Part shown: positions 53,103 to 62,500 of the stretch, piece by piece | How the letters are laid out: every line of letters begins with the position of its first letter | Numbering within the stretch: position 1 is the first letter of the stretch | From: Listeria costaricensis | GTDB taxonomy: Bacteria; Bacillota; Bacilli; Lactobacillales; Listeriaceae | Reading direction: 5' to 3' | DNA length: 64,000 nt | Assembly: GCF_900183385.1 (NCBI RefSeq) | Contig: NZ_FXUT01000006.1 | Span: 202,710 to 266,709 of the forward strand | Translations under genes and position numbers: made by a program | Notes under the pieces: generated by a model | What the model saw: the letters and a program-made list of their open reading frames with translations, nothing else | The model's database searches: none | Told to the model about the DNA's origin: nothing

Positions 53103-54113
53103 ATGAGATTTAGAAAAAGCATAAATCTGGGTGGTGGATTCAGAGTTAATATAAGCAACAGTGGGGTAGGTTATAGTTGGGGTGTTAAAGGAGTCAGAAT
53201 AACAAAAACTGCTCGTGGAACAACGCGAAAAACATTTACGATTCCTGGAACGGGAATTTCACATGTGGAAGAAACTAGAAGAAAACAGGGAAAAGAACAA
53301 TTTCACAATGGTCAACATGAGTATCAATCTATGCAAAGTACTGAAATTGTAAATATAGAAGACTATCAATCAGTAGAATATAAAGAATTACTTGAGCAAA
53401 TTAAGAAAGTTCGATTTATTAATCTACTCAGTACAGTGTTGATTTTTACATTTATATTTGCTATGACCCCTATATTTATTCTAACTAGTATATTAGGAGT
53501 TATTCTAAAGATTTTTGTGCATATAAAATTAGCTGTGGCGATGGAATATAAATTTGATGAAGAGGCCAATCAATCCTATGAGAATTTGCGCCAAATATGG
53601 TTAAACATGAATGAAAACGAAAAATTTTGGCAAATTATTTCAGAGGGAGAAATTAATAAAAAAACCAGTGGTGGAGCCTCTCGTGGAGTAAATCGTATTC
53701 CAGCGAAAGTAGTAACAAAGTTACCTTATTTTATTAAAGCAAATATCAAACCATTCGGCTTGCAATTACGAAAACAAAAATTATTTTTTATGCCAGATAA
53801 GTTATTAGTTGTGTGTGGATTAAATGTAGGTGCAATTAGTTATTCAGATATAACGATGCAACTCGGAACAAGTAATTTTATTGAAACAGATAAAGTACCA
53901 AAAGACGCGAAAGTAATCCAAACAACATGGTTGAAAGTTAATAAAAACGGGACACCGGATAAACGATTTAAGGAAAATCGTCAAGTGCCTGTATGTGAGT
54001 ATGGTAAGGTACAAATTAAATCAGCAGATACTTTACAAATTGAATTAATGTGTTCTGACTCTGCTACCATTGAGAAAATGCAAATATTTGCTGAAAAAGT
54101 ATTTGATAGATGA
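53103..54113 (+). CDS. DUF4236 domain membrane protein
   Basis: A 336-residue protein. The N-terminus is a DUF4236 domain (MRFRKSINLGGGFRVNIS.SGVGYSWGVKGVR, then RKTFTIPGTGIS). A pair of hydrophobic segments follows at about 100-150. The C-terminal part (from about 200) has a beta-rich region with PYFIKANIKPFGLQLRKQKLFFMPDKLL. The function of DUF4236 is unknown. AAAGGAGGACAACG precedes ATG 53103. It is AT-rich with the look of an acquired gene, and stands alone between the SUKH pair and the recombinase. Confidence 0.78.
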   Translation: MRFRKSINLGGGFRVNISNSGVGYSWGVKGVRITKTARGTTRKTFTIPGTGISHVEETRRKQGKEQFHNGQHEYQSMQSTEIVNIEDYQSVEYKELLEQIKKVRFINLLSTVLIFTFIFAMTPIFILTSILGVILKIFVHIKLAVAMEYKFDEEANQSYENLRQIWLNMNENEKFWQIISEGEINKKTSGGASRGVNRIPAKVVTKLPYFIKANIKPFGLQLRKQKLFFMPDKLLVVCGLNVGAISYSDITMQLGTSNFIETDKVPKDAKVIQTTWLKVNKNGTPDKRFKENRQVPVCEYGKVQIKSADTLQIELMCSDSATIEKMQIFAEKVFDR

Positions 54114-54394
54114 CTGATAGCTTGTTCAGTTTAAAAAATAGATAACCCATTTAAAAATTTTGAGTGATGATTTTTTATAAAAACAAAATGAATAAACAGA
54201 ATAAGAGCAAGGTTATTTGACTTCCTACAACTAACCTGTTAAATTACAAGTGCTTATCTGCTTCTTCAGCCAGAAAAAATTCTTCATAAGCAGGTGGGTT
54301 CCGTCTATTTTTAGAAAAACGTTTCTGCCATTATCGCCCCTTTTTTATAATAGAAAGGGTACAGCAAGGTTTTTGCGATCAGGGAGGAATGAAA
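54114..54394 (+). other. Recombinase upstream region
   Basis: AT-rich, no gene. TATAAT near 54346 gives a likely promoter for the recombinase. A hairpin-like CTGCTT/AAGCAG pairing around 54258-54295 is noted. Confidence 0.5.
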
Positions 54395-54955
54395 ATGGCT
54401 GAAAAAATTGGCTATGCGCGAGTTAGTACGCGTGACCAAAAGTTAGATTTGCAAATTGAAGCATTAAAACAGGCAGGATGTCAAAAAATCTATCAGGAGA
54501 AGCAGTCGGGACGGCTGATTAAACGTGAACAACTGGGGCTCTTGCTAAAAGATTTAAAGCATGGCGATACATTGGTCGTGTATAAACTTGACCGATTGGG
54601 ACGAACAACCAGGCAACTATTGGAACTGATTGAGTTTCTGAGAAGTCAGGGCGTTCACTTTGTTTCCCTGCAAGATCATCTGGATACCTCGACAAGTATA
54701 GGCCGCTTTATTTTTACGGTAATGAGTGCATTTGCGGAGATGGAAGCGGAACTTATACGAGAGCGGACGCTTGCTGGATTAGAAAGTGCGCGAAAAAAAG
54801 GACATATTGGTGGTCGCCCGCCTGTACCAGCAGAAAAAATTACAGCTGCGCTAAACCTTTATGAACGATATGATCTGCCGATAAGAGAAATAGCTGCTCA
54901 ATGTGAGATTGCTCCAAGCACATTATATAGATACATTAAGAAGAATAAAATTTAA
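54395..54955 (+). CDS. Serine site-specific recombinase (resolvase/invertase family)
   Basis: A 186-residue small serine recombinase of the Hin/Tn3-resolvase type. The catalytic serine is Ser11 in YARVSTRDQKLDLQ. KLDRLGRTTRQLLELI, DTSTSIGRFIFTVMSAFAEMEAELIRERT and a C-terminal HTH (PIREIAAQCEIAPSTLYRYI) are all present, so it reads as complete and active. ATG 54395 has GGGAGG 7 bases upstream, better than ATG 54389. It lies immediately before an inverted-repeat-flanked segment and the BREX operon. Confidence 0.93.
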   Translation: MAEKIGYARVSTRDQKLDLQIEALKQAGCQKIYQEKQSGRLIKREQLGLLLKDLKHGDTLVVYKLDRLGRTTRQLLELIEFLRSQGVHFVSLQDHLDTSTSIGRFIFTVMSAFAEMEAELIRERTLAGLESARKKGHIGGRPPVPAEKITAALNLYERYDLPIREIAAQCEIAPSTLYRYIKKNKI

Positions 54956-55050
54956 CAAATTTTTTTATGAAGCAATTTACCTTGCAGAGAAATTGTGATA
55001 AACTCTAGGTGGTTGCGTTTTATCAAAAATCTTGGTTTTAGAGAAAATAA

Positions 55051-55080
55051 TTGATACACGTAAATATGCATAAATATTCT
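55051..55080 (+). promoter_or_regulatory. Rightward promoter-like sequence inside the bracketed segment
   Basis: TTGATA (55051-55056), 18-base spacer, TATTCT (55075-55080). It points at the terminator 55098-55143, so in this orientation its transcript should not reach brxB. Confidence 0.4.
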
Positions 55081-55098
55081 ATTTGAATACAAAATCAA
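55071..55098 (-). promoter_or_regulatory. Leftward promoter-like sequence inside the bracketed segment
   Basis: On the minus strand TTGATT (55098-55093), 16-base spacer, TATTTA (55076-55071). It faces away from brxB now; inversion of the segment would point it at brxB with no terminator in between. Confidence 0.42.
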
Positions 55099-55143
55099 AA
55101 AAGTCTTTTCTGTCATTTTTTAATGATGGAGAGGGCTTTTTTT
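55098..55143 (+). terminator. Rightward intrinsic terminator inside the segment
   Basis: AAAAAGTCTTTTCTGTCAT (55098-55116) pairs with 55123-55141 over 19 positions using five G-U wobbles, followed by T7. Read on the other strand those wobbles become A-C mismatches, so it should be much weaker leftward. Confidence 0.75.
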
Positions 55144-55359
55144 ATTTTGTCTATTATTCACTTTCTCCCATTAAATGTTTGTTCTCTAAAACCAAGGTTA
55201 AATAGACGGATAAATGACAGAAAGGGGGCTAATCATTCAAGCGAATAAAGTAGCAGGTAGTAAAAGTGTAAGGAATCTTAGACTTTTAAATAAATTTCTG
55301 TCAGGCAATCATATTCATTTATTATGCAGTTTAGTAGAAACAGGTTGAAGGGAGGCATT

Positions 55360-55941
55360 ATGAGCACAATAAGCAAACGGCTAGATAAATTTTTTGACAT
55401 CATTACCTCCGCAGAATTTCAGGATGCTTCAGGATTAGGAAATGAGCTTAATTTTCATGTGTTTGATTATCCCGCAGCAGATGAACCTGAAGTAGCTGAT
55501 TTTATGTTCAAACTTCCCAAACGCGTCCAAAAAAAGGATCCAAGCGTTCAGATACAACTGTTTGACCTCTATGAGATGATGATTCAATTTTTTGAACAAA
55601 AAAATTACATGGAAAAAAACTTTGAACTAGAGAAAAAATATGGCAGTGCCAACTTATACGAAAAAATACAACAAGTATTGCGAATCGCGACGGAAAACGA
55701 TCAGCTTGTTCAGCAGATCATTCAAACACTTGAGCCAAACAGTGTAATCGTCATTACCGGTGTGGGGAAAATGGCACCGCTACTCCGTTCACATACACTT
55801 TTAAGCAGCTTGCAGCCATATCTCCATGATGAGCCGCTCGTGCTGGTATACCCAGGTCTATATGAAAACAACACACTAAAACTATTTGATTGTTTTGAGG
55901 ATAATCACTACTACAGAGCGTTCCAGTTAGTCGAACGCTAA
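55360..55941 (+). CDS. brxB: BREX protein BrxB (DUF1788)
   Basis: BrxB is a core BREX component of uncertain biochemical role, required for phage defence in several systems. The 193-residue protein matches DUF1788: RLDKFFDIITSAEFQDASGLGNELNFHVFDYP at the start, and the strongly conserved ITGVGKMAPLLRSHTLLSSL, LVYPGLYENNTLKLF and HYYRAFQLV. ATG 55360 is chosen for its GGGAGG RBS over an in-frame ATG at 55324. It is the first gene of the operon; brxA, which normally precedes it, is absent. Confidence 0.94.
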   Translation: MSTISKRLDKFFDIITSAEFQDASGLGNELNFHVFDYPAADEPEVADFMFKLPKRVQKKDPSVQIQLFDLYEMMIQFFEQKNYMEKNFELEKKYGSANLYEKIQQVLRIATENDQLVQQIIQTLEPNSVIVITGVGKMAPLLRSHTLLSSLQPYLHDEPLVLVYPGLYENNTLKLFDCFEDNHYYRAFQLVER

Positions 55942-55957
55942 AGGAGCCAGAGACAGC

Positions 55958-58900
55958 ATGAAAATTGAAGAGATGTTTCAAAAGCAAATAACCCGTGATA
56001 TTCAAGGCGTGATCAAAGTTGGCCAAACACAAACAGAAACGATTCGACAGGAATTGGAAGAGTATGTGGTCACACAAGAATTAGAAGCACATTTAGAACG
56101 ATTTTTTACCGCTTATGAAAAGTCCATATCTACGTCTACGGATAAAATGGGCGTATGGATTTCTGGATTTTTTGGTTCCGGTAAATCTCACTTTCTTAAA
56201 ATACTCGCCTATTTATTGGACAGTCATTGTTTAGTGGAAAATAAACGACCAGTAGAATTTTTTAAGGAAAAAATTACCCATCCTAAATTGATGGAAAAAA
56301 TGCAGCGTGCGAGTGAAATCTCCACTGATGTCGTGTTGTTCAATATTGATTCAAAGGCAGAAGCAGGTTTTAAACAGGATAAATTGATCAAAGTTTTCAA
56401 TAAAGTTTTTAATGAGATGCGCGGCTTTTCAGGCAGTATCCCTTGGTTAGCAGAACTGGAAGAAATCCTAGTGAAAAACGGGGAATACCTTCCTTTCAAG
56501 CAAGCATTTGAGGAAATGACCGAATTAAAATGGGAAGAGGGCCGCGATGAGCTTTATTACAATATGGATGAGGTCATCGCCGCCCTTGTATCTGTTACAA
56601 ATATGAGCGAAGCAAGCGCGCGGAACTGGATTGAAAACGGTGAGAAAAATTATACATTGTCCGTTGAAAGCTTTGCGGAAAAAGTACGACAATTTGTCAA
56701 AGCGCAAGAAGATCCTGCTTATAAGCTGGTATTTGCTGTAGATGAGATTGGTCAATTCATCGCAGATAACGTCCAATTAATGCTGAATTTACAAACGCTT
56801 GTTGAAGATCTGGGCAAATTGACAAATGGGCAAGTTTGGATTCTTGTGACAAGTCAGCAGGATATTGATGCAATGAAAGCCAATATTGCAGCCACTGATT
56901 TTTCAAAAATCCAAGGACGTTTCAATACGATTTTAAGCTTGAGCAGTGCGAATGCAGATGAAGTCATTAAAAAACGTTTGCTGGAAAAAACGCAGGCAGC
57001 AGAGCAGACACTGCTACTAACATATGATGAAAATGCCGCCGTATTAAAAAATAAAATTGATTTTGAGAATGCCGCAGAAATGCCTACTTATAAAAATGCC
57101 CATGAGTTTGCCGCGTTCTATCCCTTCATTCCCTATCAATTCCCATTGCTTCAAAAAGTATTTACAGCCATTCGCGATCATAGCTCCGCAGGCAAACATT
57201 TAGCAGACGGAGAACGAAGCCTACTTGAGTGTGTGCAAAAAGCAACCGTTGAAATTAAAGAAAATCAGGTTGGCCGTTTGGTCCCATTTGCTGCATTTTA
57301 CAATAGTATCGAACAGGTGCTGGATCACTCTGTCAGGGGAGCCGTGAGTCGAGCGCGAACCAACGACCGGTTAGAGCCATTTGATGTGGAAGTGCTCAAA
57401 GTTCTTTTTCTAATTCGCTATGTCAAAGAAATGCCCGCAACATTAAAAAATATCACCACTCTCTTTATTAGCAACCTTGAGGAAGATGTTCTCAGACTCA
57501 GCAAAAAAATCAATCTAGCACTAGACAAACTACAACGAGAATTTTTGATCCAACGCCAAAATGATACATACCTGTTTTTAACAAATGAGGAGCAAGACAT
57601 CAGCCGTGAAATTAATCGAATGGAAATTTCAAGCAGTGCCGTTATTCATGAGCTGGGCAAAGTTATTTTTGATGAAATTCTTGATGTGGCGAAATTTGTC
57701 TATACGCCTTTTGAAAATAACAAGCTGCAATATGAGCAAGAGATTTCCGCATGGATTGATGGGCGCAATATAGCAAGAGCTGATGCAGAAATTGGCATTA
57801 AAATTCTGACAGCCTATTCCGAATATCAGGAACCGGAAGAAATAATTGCTGAATCGATCAAACAGGACCAGATGATCATGGTATTGCCAGACGATTTTGA
57901 TGATGAGCCGCAACGTGAAATGCTAAAAATTAATGCATTCATTAAATCCAAAGCATCCAAACGAACCACCGATATTGTAGAGGATATTTTACGCCGGAAA
58001 GCAAGTGAACAAAGTATTCTAGCCCAGAAAGTCATTCAACATTTAGAGGAAGCTTTGGCAGAAGCAGCAATTTATATCAACGGAAGACAAATTGATATTG
58101 CTGGTTCTGCGCAGAAACGAGCGTTATACGGTTTAAATAAATTAATGGCCAGCAAGTATACCAAATTAGCCTTTATTCAGAAGCATTTTCGCCAAGAAGA
58201 ACTTGCACAATTAGTGGCTGACAATCAAATGGCCCTGCTGGATGATGAGAATGACCCCAATCATTTTGCGACAAAAGAGATTTTTCAACTGTTAGAAAAT
58301 CATTTTAACCGCCATCTTCAATTAACGCTGGCAGAACTGCTACGGAAGTTTTGCGAGGCGCCATTTGGTTGGCAGGAAAATGACATTCTAGCCAGCCTGA
58401 TTCGACTTCTCAAAAATGAAAAAATAATTTTTTCTATGAATAGTGTCCCGCTGAATTACCGAGATGACACCTTTTTGAAGAAAATCAATCATCGCAGTCA
58501 GCAAGACAGAATGATGGTCCAAATAAGGGAAGTGATTCCGGCTGCCTATATGCAAGCAACGAGAGAAGTGATGCAGGAAGTATTTAATATTTCTTCTATC
58601 GGTGACCGGGAGGATGAAATCAAATATCATGTGCACGAGCGTTTTTGGCGTGAAGAACAAGCATTGCAGGAACTTTTACAATTGTATCAGGGAAGCCTTT
58701 ATCCAGATGAAGAAACGGTTCAAAATGGATGCGAGCTTTTCCATCAATTGGCAAACGAAGCAGATACGCATCATTTCTTCAAGCAAGTATTTGATAAAAA
58801 AGAAAGCCTGCTCACATATAGTGAAACAATCAGTGCAGTACGACACTTTTTTGAGAGTCCGCAGAAAGAGATTTTTGATGAGGCGTACAAGCAGTGGCAG

Positions 58901-59545
58901 GCGTATGAAGCGGATAAAAATTATTTGAATGATGCCGAGCTGGAGCAAATGATGCAAACCGTCCGTCAAATTTTGCAAAAGCCTCAGCCCTATAGTGAAA
59001 TCAAGGAATTACCTGTTTTAATTGAGACGTATAAGGAAAAATTGATCGAGATACTTGAAGCGGTGGCACGACCAATTTTAGCGAATATTGAAGCAGACTC
59101 ACAAGTGATCTACGCGGAGCTTGCCGACTTGCCGGAATCTACGAGCATTAAAAATGGTTTTACATTTATGATGGATGACTTGAAAACAAAAGTGGAACGC
59201 GCCAGTCGAGTGAGCATTTTAAAAGCATGTGATGGCGAAAGTGAACAAATCAAGCTGAATCATATGGAAAAAATCCATCAATTGCGAGAAAAACAAGCAG
59301 CTGCACAAGAAAAACAGGCAAATATTTCGGCAGTGCGACAAAAGCAACAGACAACTGGAAAAGTAACGGTTGCCGAACCCCCTAAAAGAATTCATAAACG
59401 GGAAAGTATTTTACCGCAGCGCAAGTTGATTCCGCGTGAAAGCAGCACGATTGAGACAGAAGAAGATATTGATCTTTATGTAAGTCGAATCAAAACCTAC
59501 CTGCTAAACGAACTGGAGAAAGTAGACATTTTAAAATTGATTTAG
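55958..59545 (+). CDS. brxC: BREX ATPase BrxC
   Basis: A large AAA+-type ATPase essential in BREX, thought to act on DNA with BrxB, PglX and PglZ. The 1195-residue length fits. The Walker A sequence GFFGSGKSHFLKIL is at about 67-80, and LVFAVDEIGQFIAD gives a Walker B-like acidic pair near 265. The region YPFIPYQFPLLQKVF and SSAGKHLADGERSLL are conserved BrxC blocks; the C-terminal third is helical and coiled. AAAGGAGCCAG precedes the ATG. Co-directional with brxB and pglX. Confidence 0.95.
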   Translation: MKIEEMFQKQITRDIQGVIKVGQTQTETIRQELEEYVVTQELEAHLERFFTAYEKSISTSTDKMGVWISGFFGSGKSHFLKILAYLLDSHCLVENKRPVEFFKEKITHPKLMEKMQRASEISTDVVLFNIDSKAEAGFKQDKLIKVFNKVFNEMRGFSGSIPWLAELEEILVKNGEYLPFKQAFEEMTELKWEEGRDELYYNMDEVIAALVSVTNMSEASARNWIENGEKNYTLSVESFAEKVRQFVKAQEDPAYKLVFAVDEIGQFIADNVQLMLNLQTLVEDLGKLTNGQVWILVTSQQDIDAMKANIAATDFSKIQGRFNTILSLSSANADEVIKKRLLEKTQAAEQTLLLTYDENAAVLKNKIDFENAAEMPTYKNAHEFAAFYPFIPYQFPLLQKVFTAIRDHSSAGKHLADGERSLLECVQKATVEIKENQVGRLVPFAAFYNSIEQVLDHSVRGAVSRARTNDRLEPFDVEVLKVLFLIRYVKEMPATLKNITTLFISNLEEDVLRLSKKINLALDKLQREFLIQRQNDTYLFLTNEEQDISREINRMEISSSAVIHELGKVIFDEILDVAKFVYTPFENNKLQYEQEISAWIDGRNIARADAEIGIKILTAYSEYQEPEEIIAESIKQDQMIMVLPDDFDDEPQREMLKINAFIKSKASKRTTDIVEDILRRKASEQSILAQKVIQHLEEALAEAAIYINGRQIDIAGSAQKRALYGLNKLMASKYTKLAFIQKHFRQEELAQLVADNQMALLDDENDPNHFATKEIFQLLENHFNRHLQLTLAELLRKFCEAPFGWQENDILASLIRLLKNEKIIFSMNSVPLNYRDDTFLKKINHRSQQDRMMVQIREVIPAAYMQATREVMQEVFNISSIGDREDEIKYHVHERFWREEQALQELLQLYQGSLYPDEETVQNGCELFHQLANEADTHHFFKQVFDKKESLLTYSETISAVRHFFESPQKEIFDEAYKQWQAYEADKNYLNDAELEQMMQTVRQILQKPQPYSEIKELPVLIETYKEKLIEILEAVARPILANIEADSQVIYAELADLPESTSIKNGFTFMMDDLKTKVERASRVSILKACDGESEQIKLNHMEKIHQLREKQAAAQEKQANISAVRQKQQTTGKVTVAEPPKRIHKRESILPQRKLIPRESSTIETEEDIDLYVSRIKTYLLNELEKVDILKLI

Positions 59546-59560
59546 GAGGTTTTATCAACT

Positions 59561-62500
59561 ATGGATAAACAAGCAATCCGTAAATTTGCGGTTAGTGCGC
59601 GGGAAAAGCTTTTAATGGGAGTGAAATTGGAATTAAAAAGTCTGCAAATTACGGAAAACGGTCTGACAGAATTACCCAAAACGGGAGGTTATTATACCAG
59701 TAAGAAAGGAATTTTAAGTGAAGAAGAGCAAAAACAATATCAACTCTTAAAAAATAAGTACAGTTATTTAAAAAAGCAATATTCAGCAGAAGAAGTTTTC
59801 GAGCAATTGGCAGAAGAAACGGCCTATACATGGTTCAATCGATTGATAGCCATTCGATATATGGAACTTCAGAACTTATTACCCATTAAAAAGAGGCTGC
59901 TATCTTCCGTGAATCCCAAACAGATGTTGCCGGATGCCCTAGTTGAAATTGATGAATTGATGGAAGTACTCGCGCTCAATCCAGAAAAAGTCTGGGATTT
60001 GAAAGATAATAATCAGGATGCATTGCTTTTTCGCTATTTGTTTTTTAAACAATGTGAACAGCTAGGGGAAAAATTACCAAATGTTTTTCCAAATATTGAG
60101 GACATTCATGAATTGCTATTTTCGGAGAATCTGCTGCAAGAAATGGTCCAGCATTTGCTACAAGCAGAAATTCCAGTGGCCGATTTCCAAGAAGTTGAAT
60201 TACTGGGCTGGCTTTTTCAATATTATAATGCAGGTCGAAAAGAGGAAGTTGGCGGCATGAAAAACCGTTCTGTTGAAAAGAAAAATCTTCCAGTCGTTAC
60301 CCAACTTTTCACACCTAAATGGATTGTACGTTATCTGTTGGAAAACTCATTAGGTCGCATCTACTATAAATTAAATCCTAAAACAAAGCTGTTAGAAAAT
60401 TGGTCTTATTTTATGAAGGTGCCACTGGAAAATATTCAAATTCCAGAGAGAATCAAAACATTGGAAGATATTAAACTGATTGATCCGGCATGCGGTTCAG
60501 GTCATATTCTCGTGCAAGCATTCGATATGCTATTTGATATGTATGAGGAAATGGGCTATCCAGCAGACAGCATTCCAAAAGAGATTTTAAGCCATAATCT
60601 ATTTGGCCTTGAAATTGATCAGCGGGCGATGCAAATTTCACAATTGGTTTTATTCCTTAAAGTACTAGAAAACGATCGCCATTTCTTAAAAAAAGAGAGA
60701 AATATCAGTATCCAAGTATACGAATGGCAGGAGCCTAAATTTAAACTGTCTAGTGAAGCATTACATTACTTAACAACAGATGAGACAATCCATACAGCTA
60801 TCCGCCAGCTGGAAGAAATGGCTGAAAATGCGAAACAATTTGGTTCATTGATGTGTTTTGATGAAAGTGAACTTCTTCAAAAAGCGTATCGACTCTGTTT
60901 AGAAAAAACGCAGGAACTAGAACTGGATATTTATAACGCAGCTTTACAAACGGAGCTTTCTGCTGAGCTTTTGCCGATCCTAGAACCAGCTATAGCGCTT
61001 GGAGAAAAATATGATTTAGTCATTACCAATCCACCGTATTTAAGGCAAACAAAATATGATCCAACGTTGAAAAAATTTATGAATCATTATTATGCGGAGA
61101 CTAAAACGGACCTGTTTGCGGCATTTATCGAAAAAGGAATGCTCCTTTTAAATGATGCGGGCTATGTAGCAATGATGACCCCAAATACATGGATGTTTAT
61201 TTCAACACATGAAAAATTAAGAAATCTTATATTAAATAAAATGAAGATTAGCGGACTAGTTCAGCTAAACCAATATGCTTTTTTTGAAGATGCCACAGTT
61301 TCTATATGTGCGTTTATTTTAAATAAAAGTAACGTTTCAATAAAAGGGACGTATATTCGATTAGAAGATTTTAAAGGCGCTGACTCTCAGCCGCAAAAAC
61401 TGATTGAAGCAATTGCTCGTCCACAAGTTTATTATTCATTTGAAGTGGATGCATCAATTTTTAATAGCTTCCCTAACCGAACCATTGTCTATTGGGTAAG
61501 TGATAAAATACAAGAAATTTTTGCATCAGGAACAAAACTGAATGAACTAGCAGATCCGAAACAAGGATTAGCAACTGCAGATAACAATCGCTTTTTACGT
61601 CAATGGTTTGAAGTAAGTTTAGAGAACATTTCTTTTCAAGAGAACTCCCTTGCAACTGCAGAAAAATCTGGAAAAAGATGGTTTCCTTACAATAAGGGGG
61701 GGAAATTTGCCAAGTGGTATGGAAATAATGATTTTGTCGTGAACTGGGAGGCGAATGGGAAAGAAATTCGAGGTTTTGTAGATGCGAAAGGGAAGGCTCG
61801 TTCAGTCGTTAGGAATGCACAATACTATTTTTCACAATCGATATCGTGGTCAAAAATTTCCAGCGGCACCATTTCATTTCGTTACAAAGAAGCCGGTCAT
61901 ATCTTTGATGTAGCAGGAACCAGTATTTTTGGCGATGAGCAGACTCTTTTTTCACTATTAGGGTTTTTAAATACAAAAGTAGCGCAAAAACTAGTGTCCA
62001 TCATCTCGCCCACTTTGAACTATGAGGTTGGACACATTGCCTCTTTGCCAATTAAACCATCTCTATGCAATCATCCGCGCATCCCTGAATTAGCTCGGGC
62101 TTGCTTCGAAATTGCCAAGCAAGACTGGGATTCATTTGAAATTTCGTGGGATTTTCAGACCCATCCATTTCTGCAATATCGACGGGGTGAAAATGATTTA
62201 GCCGCTATTTTTCAAAATTGGCAGCAAGTCACTGATGAAAGATATAGGAAAGTCAAACAGTACGAAGAAGAGCTAAATCGGCTCTGCATCCAAATTTATG
62301 ACTTGCAAGATGAACTAACACCCGAAGTTCCAGAAAAAGAAATAACCATCAGAAAAGCAGATGAGAGTAGAGAAGTTCGCAGCTTTCTTTCTTATCTGAT
62401 AGGGATATTATTGGGGAGATATGCTTTACATGATTCCGGCGTTTATTATGGAGGCGGTTCATTTGAAAAAGAGGCTTATCCAGATTTTCAACCAGATGAA

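Larger units (their letters stand above)
55031..55196. repeat. 15-bp inverted repeats bracketing a predicted invertible segment
   Basis: CTTGGTTTTAGAGAA (55031-55045) recurs as its exact reverse complement TTCTCTAAAACCAAG (55182-55196), 136 bases apart. The match stops exactly at both ends. Position between a serine recombinase and brxB suggests they are inversion sites. Whether the recombinase acts on them is inferred. Confidence 0.75.
54956..55359 (+). other. Recombinase-brxB intergenic region with inverted-repeat segment
   Basis: This 404-base stretch contains the 15-bp inverted repeat 55031-55045/55182-55196, the directional terminator 55098-55143, promoter-like sequences facing both ways, and three TTTCTGTCA motifs. 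No brxA gene or remnant is recognisable. An open frame of 44 codons (55214-55348) lacks an RBS and is not called. Confidence 0.75.

Noticed and set aside
55214-55348. 44-codon open frame between the inverted repeat and brxB as a small gene or brxA remnant
   Set aside because: No ribosome binding site, starts just outside the repeat, and its sequence does not resemble BrxA or any family I know.
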